From Paenibacillus xylanexedens (lineage in GTDB: Bacteria > Bacillota > Bacilli > Paenibacillales > Paenibacillaceae): a DNA stretch of 64,000 bases. The position numbers were made by a program, and so were the translations under genes. Within the stretch, counting starts at the first letter, position 1, and every line of letters begins with the position of its first letter. The notes under the pieces are model-generated. The model made no database searches and was not told the origin of the DNA. It saw only the letters and a list, made by a program, of their open reading frames with translations. Shown here piece after piece: positions 26,813 to 36,363 of the stretch. The stretch covers positions 4,588,001 to 4,652,000 of the forward strand of contig NZ_CP018620.1 of the NCBI RefSeq assembly GCF_001908275.1, in the 5' to 3' direction.

Positions 26813-28492
26813 TTATTCAAGTTCTCGATCATTTGTGGGAAGGGACCAGTGAATTCTCACCCGCATACCGCCGAGTGGACTTTGATCAAATTGGATACCT
26901 GAATGAACAGGGTCATGAATACGCAGACGTTCAGTGATGTTCCACAGGGCACAACCTATGGTATCTATAGGAGGTTCGGCAAGTCTAACCATGAGGGAGT
27001 TGATCTCGTCAAGTGTCATCCCTTTTCCATCATCTTCAACAGTAAGAAGAATACCTCGTTCGGTCCGTTCTACCTTAACCTGTATATAACCTGAATCACG
27101 CTTCATTTCAATTCCGTGGATAATACTGTTTTCCACCAAAGGCTGGACAAGCAGCTTTGGAATTGGAATAGAACTGAGATCATCGGGCAGTTCAATATGA
27201 TAGGAGAGTCGTTCCATACGCAGACATTGAATTTCAAGATAATTCCGGACGATACCCAGTTCTTTTTCCAAACGGGTCATTGGTTCATTCAGACGGGTCG
27301 TATATCTGAAATACTCCGCAAGATTCTGGGTCATGGCCGTAACGGCTTCCTCGTTGCCAAGTCGCGTCATGTTATTGATGAAAAACAGGCAATTATAAAG
27401 GAAATGCGGATTGATTTGAGCCTGCAACTGCTTGAGCACAGCTTCTCGTGCTATGATTTGTTCCTTATATACTTTCTCGATCAAGTCTTCGATCTGTTCA
27501 GCCATGTCATTGAACTGTCCATACAAATAATCAAATTCATTGCTGCTCTGCCTCTTAATACGATAAGAGAAATCCGCGTGCTTGAGAAGTCGAACCCCTT
27601 TCAGAAGAACCAGTATAGGAATCTGAACTTTACGAAAGAGGACAACGATAATCGTCAACCCTGCCATAAACAGCATAACGCAGGCGGAGTAGAACCAGAT
27701 TTGGCTGGTTTTAATGGGTTGCAACACCTTATCCAGAGGCATAAAGTCAATAAGATACCATTCAAGTTGTTGTGAATACACATAGTTGACGATATAGTCA
27801 GAACTATTAACAGAGACTGTCTCGGTACCGGAAGCAGGCTTAAGATTAGTGATGACTTGGTCTAAAATAAGGGAGGTCAAGGGGTTCGCGTTTTTGCGAG
27901 TAATGGATCCCTGATTCGGATGATAGAATACGGCCTCATTCTCTCCCTGATGTGAGTTTTCTACAAGTTCCTCCAGATTGCTCCGAGGGAACTCCATTCG
28001 CATAATTAGCTCGGAATTCGTCTTGTATTTATAAAATGCCCCTGTAACCAGATCTATTTTCCACCCTGACTGTGGTGAATCATTCTCAGGAGACTGCATC
28101 TGATTTTCCGAAGATACAATCCATTGATTGAGTAGGACGGAGTAGATGGATATTTTGTTACTCCATCCTTCCGAAAGACTTTGAAGTTTCACTCTGGCCT
28201 CAACATTCTGAATGAGCTGAACCTGTTCAAATGTACTCATGACGTCGATGGATCGAAGGAGAGCAATCGTATTATCCGTTTCCAGTGTAATGGCAAGCAT
28301 ATTTAACCGATCTATGTTCTGGTCGAGTGTATTTACTACAAATTGAACCCGATTAAGGTTGTTGGCCTCAATATCTTTTTTGACCGTATCCAAGCTGGAC
28401 TGGACAGAGAAGGTGTACATGATTAATACTGCTGCAAGCATAATCAAAGTAATTGCCACCATGTTCAGGAATGTTCTGTACTTCTGCTTCAC
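26813..28492 (-). CDS. Sensor histidine kinase, YesM type (no adjacent regulator)
   Basis: A 559-residue membrane kinase. A helix at about 11-30, a large extracytoplasmic domain, and a second helix at about 270-292 are followed by HAMP and the YesM-type catalytic core. NPHFLYNCLFFINNM carries the phosphorylated His. LLVQPLVENSIIHGIE is the N-box and DDGKGMT the G-box. I chose GTG 28492 because AGGGGG stands ahead; an upstream frame adds 25 residues without a ribosome site. A binding-protein gene is divergent from it. The regulator at 16498 lacks a kinase and could be its partner (inference). Confidence 0.88.
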   Translation of the reverse strand: MKQKYRTFLNMVAITLIMLAAVLIMYTFSVQSSLDTVKKDIEANNLNRVQFVVNTLDQNIDRLNMLAITLETDNTIALLRSIDVMSTFEQVQLIQNVEARVKLQSLSEGWSNKISIYSVLLNQWIVSSENQMQSPENDSPQSGWKIDLVTGAFYKYKTNSELIMRMEFPRSNLEELVENSHQGENEAVFYHPNQGSITRKNANPLTSLILDQVITNLKPASGTETVSVNSSDYIVNYVYSQQLEWYLIDFMPLDKVLQPIKTSQIWFYSACVMLFMAGLTIIVVLFRKVQIPILVLLKGVRLLKHADFSYRIKRQSSNEFDYLYGQFNDMAEQIEDLIEKVYKEQIIAREAVLKQLQAQINPHFLYNCLFFINNMTRLGNEEAVTAMTQNLAEYFRYTTRLNEPMTRLEKELGIVRNYLEIQCLRMERLSYHIELPDDLSSIPIPKLLVQPLVENSIIHGIEMKRDSGYIQVKVERTERGILLTVEDDGKGMTLDEINSLMVRLAEPPIDTIGCALWNITERLRIHDPVHSGIQFDQSPLGGMRVRIHWSLPTNDRELE

Positions 28493-28682
28493 ACCGTTAT
28501 TCCCCCTGCCAATGATGTAAATATATCTCATTGTAGGGCGACTAAAGGAGAAACACAAGTGAATCAAAGAGTAATAGAAGCGTAAGTTAAGATTGAATTA
28601 TGGAATGTTGAAATAGCGTTATTTCGATCCCATAGTTGTCACGATATGATTAAGATGAAATAGATGAAGGAGAATTTTGAAT

Positions 28683-30325
28683 ATGAGCTGGAGGAAAAAA
28701 TCCCTGCTTCTGTCCGTCCTTTGTTTGGCTCTATTGACGGCATGTGATGAAACAACTCCCCAACAGGAACCTGTTAAACATGAAGTCGTCCTAACCACCG
28801 TGAAGATGGATGAACCAACCACCGTATACAAAAACAGCGAAACGGCGTCCGATAACGTACATATACGTTGGGCCAAGAAGACATTGGGGGTGGATATTCG
28901 CACACAATGGAGTGCTCCGGTGGAGGATTACGATATGAAGCTTAGATTAATGTTGTCTTCCGATGATCCACTTCCTGATGTATTTTCATCTAAAGTCATG
29001 GATACGACGAATCAGTTCCTGACTTCAGGAAAGGTATTGGATGCGGGAGAAGCCTTTGATCAATACGCCTCTCCCACCTGGAAAGCGGCTATGGCAGAAG
29101 TTCCTGAAGCCTGGCAACCGTTCATTGAAAATGGTAAAAGAATGGCGATCCCCATTATTACTGAACAAGCTTCACAAGCTGTACTATGGATCCGTAAAGA
29201 TTGGCTGGATAAACTGGGACTTGAAGCCCCGCGTAATCTGGATGAACTCGAACAAATCATGAAAGCCTTTACTTATGATGATCCGGATGGGAATGGGTTA
29301 AAAGATACCTACGGCATTGATTTTGCCATCAAGGATCAGTATCTGGCTTCCCCAACAGGAGATATCTCATGGGTATTCGGGGCTTATGGAGCCCTTCCTG
29401 AAATATGGGGTGAAGATGGAAAGGGACAGTTGATGTACGGCAGCATTCAACCGGAGATCAAAAAAGCACTGTTGAGACTGAGATCATGGCAAAGCAAAGG
29501 ATATATGGGAAACAACGTTGCATTACAAGATTTCAGTCAAGTTAACGAAAACGTAATTGCCGGCAAGGTCGGAATTGTTGCAGGACCACGATGGTTTGCT
29601 GACTATCCGGTGAAGCAGCTCATAGCTAGAGATTCTCAAGCAGAATTTATTCCTAATCCGATACCAACGGGTCCTGATGGAACAGCAGGGAGACTGGCGG
29701 ACAATTCTTACAGTGCTGCTCTCCTTATTAGCAAAGACATTTCTGAAGAAGCGTTACAGGCATTTTTTAAATACCAGAACTATTTATATGAAGCAACTGT
29801 AACCGATGATCCGTCTTTCTTAGCGCCTATCAAAACGGGTATGACTATGTTCTGAAACAGGATGGATCTATTAACAGTGAGAGCAGTACAATTCAAGGAG
29901 GAAAAGTAAATACCTCCAAATATACATTGTTTAGCCAATATGCAAGCTATCCTTCACGATTTAAAGACGCCATTCTAAAACTAGGTAAAGGTAAACAACT
30001 GAATGCTTATGATCGAGCCGCCTTTTTCAGTATGGGGGTAGACCCGAACAACCCGGATGAGTTGCCGGTTACACAGGCAGACGTTGTTGAGGCGACTCAG
30101 GAAAAAATAGACCAACGAAACCTGTTTCAAGGACCGGCGACGAAAATAATGCGATCAAGGAACACCTATCTGCAAAAGATGGAGTTGGATACCTTTAATT
30201 CTATTATTTATGGCGAGCAGCCTATAGAGGCTTTTGATGATTTTGTTAAGAAATGGCTCAAATCTGGCGGAAAACAAATGACGGACGAAGTGAACGAGTG
30301 GTACAGGTCAATCCAATCTCAATAA
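28683..30325 (+). pseudogene. Solute-binding lipoprotein, frameshifted
   Basis: The first frame runs from ATG 28683, with GAAGGAGA ahead and a lipoprotein signal ending LLTAC, to TGA 29853-29855. The similarity continues without loss in the next frame from GYDYVLKQDGS to WYRSIQSQ and TAA 30323-30325. Joined, the protein has about 547 residues, the same class as the binding protein at 2039. The break lies in ATCAAAACGGGTATGAC near 29832-29840, where one extra A would restore KNGYDYV. So it is a one-base loss in an A-run, either real or a read error. The full gene would start the GH78 transcription unit. Confidence 0.8.
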
Positions 30326-30375
30326 TGCAGAACAAAGTTGTGAGAACGTATTCAACGATAATGGAGGGTAAAGTC

Positions 30376-33219
30376 ATGAAAATCACAAATTTAAAAACAA
30401 ATCATGTATCCAATCCGTTAGGATTCGCAATAGAATATCCAAGCTTGTCTTATGTTGTTACGGAGACTACGGCAACTAAACAGATTGCTGCACAAATAGA
30501 AATAGCGCTGGATGAAGCCTTCATTAACATCGTTTTTGACAGTGGTAAAAAAGAGGACATTGATTCACTCGCATATATACCGTCTCTGACATTAGCTCCA
30601 AGGACCCGATATTACTGGAGAGTACGGGTATGGAACGAACGTGGTGAAGATGCCATCAGTGAGACAGCTTGGTTTGAAACCGCAAAGCAGGAAGAGGCGT
30701 GGACAGCTCAGTGGATCACCCCCGAACTGGACAGTTCAGTCCATCCTGTCTTGAAAAGAAGTTTCGAAATTGCGGGTTCAGTGGTAAAAGCCCGTGCATA
30801 CGTATGTGGTCTGGGTGTTTACGAGATGATGCTTAATGGCTCCAAGGTTGGAGATGAATATTTGGCTCCCCATTATAATGCCTATCACAAGTGGTTGCAG
30901 TATCAGACCTACGATATTACAGATATGCTGCAGCTAGGTACAAACACGGTTGATGTAGGCCTCGGAAACGGTTGGTACAAAGGTCGCTTTGGCTTTGAAG
31001 GGGATACAACAGGGGAACTGTATGGAGACCATTTTGCACTACTCTCCGAAATCATTATTACCTATACAGATGGTACCGAAGTCGTATTTAAAACAGATAC
31101 GTCCTGGCGCGCTACCCGCTCCCAGGTGTTGGATAGTAACATCTATGATGGAGAAATCTATGATGCTACTCTGGATGTTTCTGAGGAATATCCTGTAAAG
31201 GAAACCTATCTCGGCTATGAGCGTCTGATGGCTAGAAAGAGTCTCCCCGTTGTGATCAAGGAAACAATAAAACCGATCGAGGTCCTCATCACTTCAGCTG
31301 GGGAGACCGTCATTGATATGGGACAAAACATGGTAGGCTGGCTGCAATTTCGCACTCAGGCACCGCGTGGATCAGTCATTTATTTACAATATGGCGAAGT
31401 ACTTCAGGATGGTAATTTCTATCGGGAGAATCTTAGATCGGCCAAGGCGGAATATACGTATACATCAGATGGCAATGAGGCCATCATTCGACCCTACTTT
31501 ACGTTCTACGGCTTCAGATATATCAAAGTAGAGGGTTGGATTGGTAAGTTGGACTTGGACGATTTCACAGGATGTGTTGTTTACTCGGATATGGACCGCA
31601 TCGGATATTTGGAGACAAGCCATTCAGGAATCAACCGTCTATATGAGAATGCACTATGGGGTCAAAAAGGAAATTTCCTGGATACACCTACAGATTGTCC
31701 GCAACGGGATGAACGAATGGGCTGGACAGGTGATGCACAGGTCTTCTCAGGTACGGCTAATTTCAACATGGATACTTACGCATTCTTCAATAAATACGGC
31801 TATGATCTATGGATGGAGCAAGAAGATCGTGACGGTATGGTCCCTATGGTTATTCCAGTTGGAAGAGTGCAAGGCGGTGGATCTAGCGCCTGGGGCGATG
31901 CAGCCACAATTATTCCATGGAACAGTTATGTGCACTCTGGAGATAAGGGAATTCTTGAGCAACAGTTCGACAGCATGAAGGCATGGGTGGACTTCATTAA
32001 GCGCACAGATGACGAATCAGGCGGCAAACGATTATGGACAGTAGGTTTCCATTTTGGTGACTGGCTCGCACTCGATGGGGATAATCCTGACTCTCCAATG
32101 GGCGGAACAGATAATCATTTTGTGGCTTCAGCGTATTACGCTTATTCAGCAGATATTGTAGCGAAGGCAGCCAAAGTTCTGGGACATGGAGACATCGCGG
32201 AGACCTATGCGCAACTGGCGCTAGAGGTTAGAGCAGCGATTAAGGATGAATTCTTTACTAGCAATGGACGTCTCGCTGTAGATACGCAGACGGCATATGC
32301 GGTAGCCTTGTTTAAGAATCTGGTGCCTGAAAAACACACTCCGCGGATTGAGGAAGACATCCGCATGCGTCTGCGCAAGGACCAGAACCATCTGCGAACA
32401 GGCTTTGTCGGAACACCCTATCTGAACCGGGTTCTGTCAGAGCATGGAAGCAACGACATTGCATACACACTGCTGCTTAATGATGATTATCCAAGCTGGC
32501 TGTATGCGGTCAATATGGGGGCGACAACGATCTGGGAGCGCTGGAACTCTATTCTTCCGGACGGGAAAATCAGCGAAGATGGCATGAACTCCCTTAATCA
32601 TTATGCTTATGGAGCAGTTGTGGAATGGATGTATCGGAATATGGTAGGAATCAACCCTGTCGAGGACAAGCCAGGATTCCGTTACGCATTATTGGCACCT
32701 CTGCCTGATTTTAGAATCCAATGGGTAAAAGCTCATGTAGATACAGCAGCGGGGCGGTACAAGAGTGAATGGCGATTCGACGAGCAAGGTCATTTGTTCT
32801 TCAGCTTCTCCATACCGTTCAATGCAACAGCTACGATAAAACTGCCACATGCTCAAATGGAGAATGTGACCCTGAACGGTGTTATCCTTACCGATTCCGG
32901 ATTACCTGTTACACAGGAAGAAGAGAATACCGTAATTGAAGTGAGTAGTGGTACGTATGAAGTAAACTATGCTCCATCCAAAGCATACAAAAAAATTCTT
33001 AGCACACACACTCCACTCAATGACTTGCTACGTAATGAGGGAGGCCGCGAAGCTTTAAGCGAATTCTCACCAGTCTTTGCTACGTTGAATCCAGAAACCA
33101 TTGGGCCAATGGGAGAAGCGAGTGTACGTGAATTGGCCAGTTATCCATCCTTCAGCGCACCTGAAGAACAGTTGGATGAACTCGATCGCAAGTTGGCGAT
33201 GGTTCAGCTTGACCAATGA
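30376..33219 (+). CDS. Alpha-L-rhamnosidase, GH78, with extra C-terminal module
   Basis: A 947-residue cytosolic enzyme removing terminal alpha-L-rhamnose from glycosides such as flavonoid rutinosides, saponins or pectin fragments. N-terminal beta domains (about 1-330) are followed by the (alpha/alpha)6 barrel, with DCPQRDERMGWTGDAQVF at about 439-456, whose Glu near 446 is the expected general acid. A C-terminal beta-sandwich follows. Residues 872-947 form an added module starting THTPLNDLLRNEGGREAL, similar to the end of the GH3 protein and the start of the SDR at 36364. GGAGGGT precedes ATG 30376. An upstream in-frame extension overlaps the binding-protein gene and is not used. Confidence 0.92.
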   Translation: MKITNLKTNHVSNPLGFAIEYPSLSYVVTETTATKQIAAQIEIALDEAFINIVFDSGKKEDIDSLAYIPSLTLAPRTRYYWRVRVWNERGEDAISETAWFETAKQEEAWTAQWITPELDSSVHPVLKRSFEIAGSVVKARAYVCGLGVYEMMLNGSKVGDEYLAPHYNAYHKWLQYQTYDITDMLQLGTNTVDVGLGNGWYKGRFGFEGDTTGELYGDHFALLSEIIITYTDGTEVVFKTDTSWRATRSQVLDSNIYDGEIYDATLDVSEEYPVKETYLGYERLMARKSLPVVIKETIKPIEVLITSAGETVIDMGQNMVGWLQFRTQAPRGSVIYLQYGEVLQDGNFYRENLRSAKAEYTYTSDGNEAIIRPYFTFYGFRYIKVEGWIGKLDLDDFTGCVVYSDMDRIGYLETSHSGINRLYENALWGQKGNFLDTPTDCPQRDERMGWTGDAQVFSGTANFNMDTYAFFNKYGYDLWMEQEDRDGMVPMVIPVGRVQGGGSSAWGDAATIIPWNSYVHSGDKGILEQQFDSMKAWVDFIKRTDDESGGKRLWTVGFHFGDWLALDGDNPDSPMGGTDNHFVASAYYAYSADIVAKAAKVLGHGDIAETYAQLALEVRAAIKDEFFTSNGRLAVDTQTAYAVALFKNLVPEKHTPRIEEDIRMRLRKDQNHLRTGFVGTPYLNRVLSEHGSNDIAYTLLLNDDYPSWLYAVNMGATTIWERWNSILPDGKISEDGMNSLNHYAYGAVVEWMYRNMVGINPVEDKPGFRYALLAPLPDFRIQWVKAHVDTAAGRYKSEWRFDEQGHLFFSFSIPFNATATIKLPHAQMENVTLNGVILTDSGLPVTQEEENTVIEVSSGTYEVNYAPSKAYKKILSTHTPLNDLLRNEGGREALSEFSPVFATLNPETIGPMGEASVRELASYPSFSAPEEQLDELDRKLAMVQLDQ

Positions 33220-33325
33220 GTGTAGCAGGGTACGTCATATTCCAAAATTTGAAAGTCGCATTCGGAAATGATAGAATTGATATTGTATTGATATCCAAAC
33301 TATCATGTATTCGGGAGGCGTTGTA

Positions 33326-34552
33326 ATGTTTACCAATGGTAACAAGGGACATTCGAAGTCGGGAGTTGATTTTCTTGATAAATCGTTTATAAATACTCCC
33401 TTTCCGGTCTACGAGGAGCTGCGAAACGAAGATCCAGTGCACCGTTTTCTGCTGCCCAGTGGTCACTTTGCATGGATGATTACTCGCTACGAAGACGCCG
33501 TTGAGATTTTGCAGGATAAACGCTTTGTGACGAACCCTCCGTTCATGGGGAATGTTGAGGGGTCAGCTCCGCCACATCAAGAGATAATTTCTCGTAATTT
33601 GCTTAGTGTGAACCCGGAGGATCACCGCCGTCTACGGAGATTGATACAGAAAGCTTTTACACCCCGTATGATTGAGCGCCTGCGCGGTAGAATTGTAGAA
33701 ATAAGCGATGAATTGCTTGACAAGGTACTGGCGAGTGGAAAAAGGGAACTGGATCTGATCGAAGATTATGCTTTTCCCCTTCCGATCATGGTTATATGTG
33801 AAATGTTGGGGGTTCCTCTAGAGGATCAGGACAAATTCCAGGAGTGGTCCAATACCATTATGGAGGGATTCAACAATCCACAAATGAACGAGAAGAGCGA
33901 TGAGGTCATGAAGGCATTCGTAGACTATCTGCATGTGTTGATCACAGAAAGACGCCAACATCTTCAGGAAGACCTGATTAGCGACCTCATCAGCGTGGAG
34001 GAGGAGGGAGATGTTCTTTCGGAGCAGGAACTATATGCCCTTGTCTTCGTTCTAATCATTGCAGGCCATGAAACAACCGTGAATCTGATCGGGAACGGTA
34101 TGCTGGCGTTGCTTGATAACCCGGAGCAGAAGCAATTGCTCTTGAATGATCCTGAATTGATTCATCCAGCCCTGGAAGAGATCCTTCGGTATAACGGACC
34201 GGCTGAAGTGAGCAACATACGCTGGGCTACTGAAGATGTAGAGTATGGCGGAAAACATATTCGACAAGGGGAGATGCTCTTTGTTTCGTTTTCATCTGCA
34301 AATCGTGATCAACAGCAGTTCCCCGAACCGGATACGTTTGATATTACACGTAAGGTGAATAATCATATTGCCTTTGGAAAGGGCATACATTTCTGTCTTG
34401 GAGCACCCTTAGCGAGACTAGAAGGGGAAATTGCTATTAATGCGTTACTGCGTAAAATGCCTGATATTCGTCTGAACACAACAGAGGAATCATTGGAATG
34501 GCGCCCAGGCATGATTATTCGCGGATTAAAAGACTTCCCGGTTTCGTTCTGA
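33326..34552 (+). CDS. Cytochrome P450 monooxygenase (soluble, class I type)
   Basis: A 408-residue soluble P450. AGHETTVNLIGNG at about 245 is the I-helix oxygen-binding motif, EEILR supplies the ExxR pair, and FGKGIHFCLGAPLAR at about 349-363 carries the heme-ligating Cys near 356. Size and motifs resemble the CYP107/CYP109 group of Bacillales, which hydroxylate fatty acids, terpenoids, steroids or flavonoids. No ferredoxin or reductase gene lies nearby. ATG 33326 follows GGGAGGCG. Between an alpha-rhamnosidase and a sugar symporter, it could act on the aglycone freed by the rhamnosidase (inference). Confidence 0.92.
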   Translation: MFTNGNKGHSKSGVDFLDKSFINTPFPVYEELRNEDPVHRFLLPSGHFAWMITRYEDAVEILQDKRFVTNPPFMGNVEGSAPPHQEIISRNLLSVNPEDHRRLRRLIQKAFTPRMIERLRGRIVEISDELLDKVLASGKRELDLIEDYAFPLPIMVICEMLGVPLEDQDKFQEWSNTIMEGFNNPQMNEKSDEVMKAFVDYLHVLITERRQHLQEDLISDLISVEEEGDVLSEQELYALVFVLIIAGHETTVNLIGNGMLALLDNPEQKQLLLNDPELIHPALEEILRYNGPAEVSNIRWATEDVEYGGKHIRQGEMLFVSFSSANRDQQQFPEPDTFDITRKVNNHIAFGKGIHFCLGAPLARLEGEIAINALLRKMPDIRLNTTEESLEWRPGMIIRGLKDFPVSF

Positions 34553-34594
34553 TTTACATTAAATGAGAAACGTACTTATTCATATTGAATGAAG

Positions 34595-34627
34595 AGAAGC
34601 CACGATAATTGTGGCTTCTTTTTTTAT
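34595..34627 (+). terminator. Terminator after the P450 gene
   Basis: AGAAGCCAC at 34595-34603 pairs with GTGGCTTCT at 34611-34619, followed by a run of T to 34625. Confidence 0.88.
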
Positions 34628-34659
34628 AAGGTACTCAACTCCGATATTGTATTTGGATT

Positions 34660-34687
34660 ACGTTATTTCATCTTAACAACGCGTTAT
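34660..34687 (+). promoter_or_regulatory. CGTTAT direct repeat before the symporter
   Basis: CGTTAT occurs at 34661-34666 and 34682-34687, 21 bp apart, in the longer contexts ACGTTATTTC and GCGTTATATC. The same GCGTTAT core is found before the GH3 gene (18241) and the frameshifted binding-protein gene (28616). This fits an AraC-type direct-repeat site upstream of a promoter with TACAAT near 34711. Confidence 0.4.
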
Positions 34688-34774
34688 ATCCGTATTCCTG
34701 TATGGATCTTACAATAAAGATATGAAAGCGAATTCAGTACGTATCCATCAAGAGTATATCGGAGGGAAAAAGTT

Positions 34775-36190
34775 ATGGGAGTTGCAGTAAATGACCAACA
34801 CGTCACCGTTGGCACAGACACACCTCACCAACCTGAACGTGAAATCCCGACTAAAAGACTGATCGGAGATTCCATGGGGCAGTTTGGACTCAACATTTCA
34901 AGCGGATTGCTGGGACTAATAACGTATTATTACACGGATGTTGTAGGAGTATCGGCAGCTATTGTCGGAACCGTACTATTGGTTACCAAACTACTTGATG
35001 CAGTTGCTGATGTGGGCATGGGCGTGCTCGTAGACCGGACTAAATCCAAGTATGGGCAAGCACGTCCTTGGTTACTCTGGATGAGCATTCCGATGTTTGT
35101 ATCGTTGTTATTGTTATTTTCAGTTCCGGATATCAGCGTCACAGGTAAAATTGTATATGCCATTATAACCAATCTGGTATTTTACATTATGGTCTATACA
35201 CCTACATTCATACCATACTCAAGTTTGATGGCCCTGACTACACGCAACACCTATGAAAGATCTTTAATGGGTATTATCAGATCAAGTAGCGGTTATTTAG
35301 CAGGAATGGTTGTGGCGATTGCTTTTCTTCCTATTGTCAACGCTATGGGTGGTGGCAGAAGGGAATGGACTATATTAGCCGGGATCTTTGCATTCGTGGC
35401 TGCAGCAGGAATACTCATCGCCTTTTTCTCCAACAGAGAGAAATATAACAATGTACAATTGGATGAACTTGGCGCTTTTCAGGAGAAAATTCCACTAGGA
35501 CAAGGGTTGAGAATGTTAATTTCCAATAAATACTGGCTTCTGATGTTCACTGTTGGGACCTTTTCTAATATTTTGTTCGCTTTAGGTGTTGCTGCAGGAA
35601 CCTATTACGCCAAGTACATCTGGGGAGATGTGAATCTGATTGCCATTATGGGAGGCATAGGTCTAATTCCGGTCGTCATCGGTTTTAGCTTATCCGGACC
35701 CTTTATTAAAAAGTTTGGCAAACGCAACACAGCTCTTGGTGGGGTCATCATTGGTTTGATTGGAGCAACGGCCAGATTGATTGCACCCGAGAGTATTATG
35801 CTAGGACTTGTGTGTTCGATATTCCAAACCCTTGGTACAATTCCTCTCATGGCAGTTGGAGGAGCACTCATCACGGATACGATTGAATATGGAGAATGGA
35901 AATTCCATAAAAGAATGGTTGGATTAACGAATAGTGTTAATGCCTTTGGCAACAAGGTGGGTACTGCTTTAGGAGCAGCCATGATTGGATGGTTGCTTGC
36001 CTTAGGCGGTTACGTGGAACAGGCGAGCGAGCAGGGGAATGCAGCTAAACAAGCTATTATTGCATTGAACATTTATGTACCTATTGTTGTAATGGCAGTG
36101 ATTGTAATCTGTCTGTTCTTCTACAAACTGGATAAAGAATTCCCTAAAATCCTCAAAGATCTTGAAGAAAGAAGAACCGCTAAAATTTAA
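34775..36190 (+). CDS. Glycoside-pentoside-hexuronide:cation symporter (MFS, MelB/YicJ type)
   Basis: A 471-residue transporter with a hydrophilic 28-residue N-terminus and 12 predicted helices. The early RLIGDSMGQFGLNISSGLLG, the loop VDRTKSKYGQARPWLLW after the third helix, and TDTIEYGEWKFHKRMVG near residue 370 are signatures of the GPH family, which takes up di- and oligosaccharides or glycosides with Na+ or H+. Placed between GH78/P450 and an SDR, it probably imports the rhamnoside substrate. CGGAGGG is ten bases before the ATG. Its own promoter region holds the CGTTAT repeats. Confidence 0.9.
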   Translation: MGVAVNDQHVTVGTDTPHQPEREIPTKRLIGDSMGQFGLNISSGLLGLITYYYTDVVGVSAAIVGTVLLVTKLLDAVADVGMGVLVDRTKSKYGQARPWLLWMSIPMFVSLLLLFSVPDISVTGKIVYAIITNLVFYIMVYTPTFIPYSSLMALTTRNTYERSLMGIIRSSSGYLAGMVVAIAFLPIVNAMGGGRREWTILAGIFAFVAAAGILIAFFSNREKYNNVQLDELGAFQEKIPLGQGLRMLISNKYWLLMFTVGTFSNILFALGVAAGTYYAKYIWGDVNLIAIMGGIGLIPVVIGFSLSGPFIKKFGKRNTALGGVIIGLIGATARLIAPESIMLGLVCSIFQTLGTIPLMAVGGALITDTIEYGEWKFHKRMVGLTNSVNAFGNKVGTALGAAMIGWLLALGGYVEQASEQGNAAKQAIIALNIYVPIVVMAVIVICLFFYKLDKEFPKILKDLEERRTAKI

Positions 36191-36363
36191 ATTGAGAACG
36201 CTTCAATATGCTATAAATGAAAATTGTAGAAGAAGCACTGGAATGGATTCATTTCAATGAGAATTGCAAATTCCGACAGTAAATGATATCTTAATAATCA
36301 CATTGATAGCAATACTATCAACTAAAAATTTTACACACATCATGTATCGGAGGATGAAGAATA

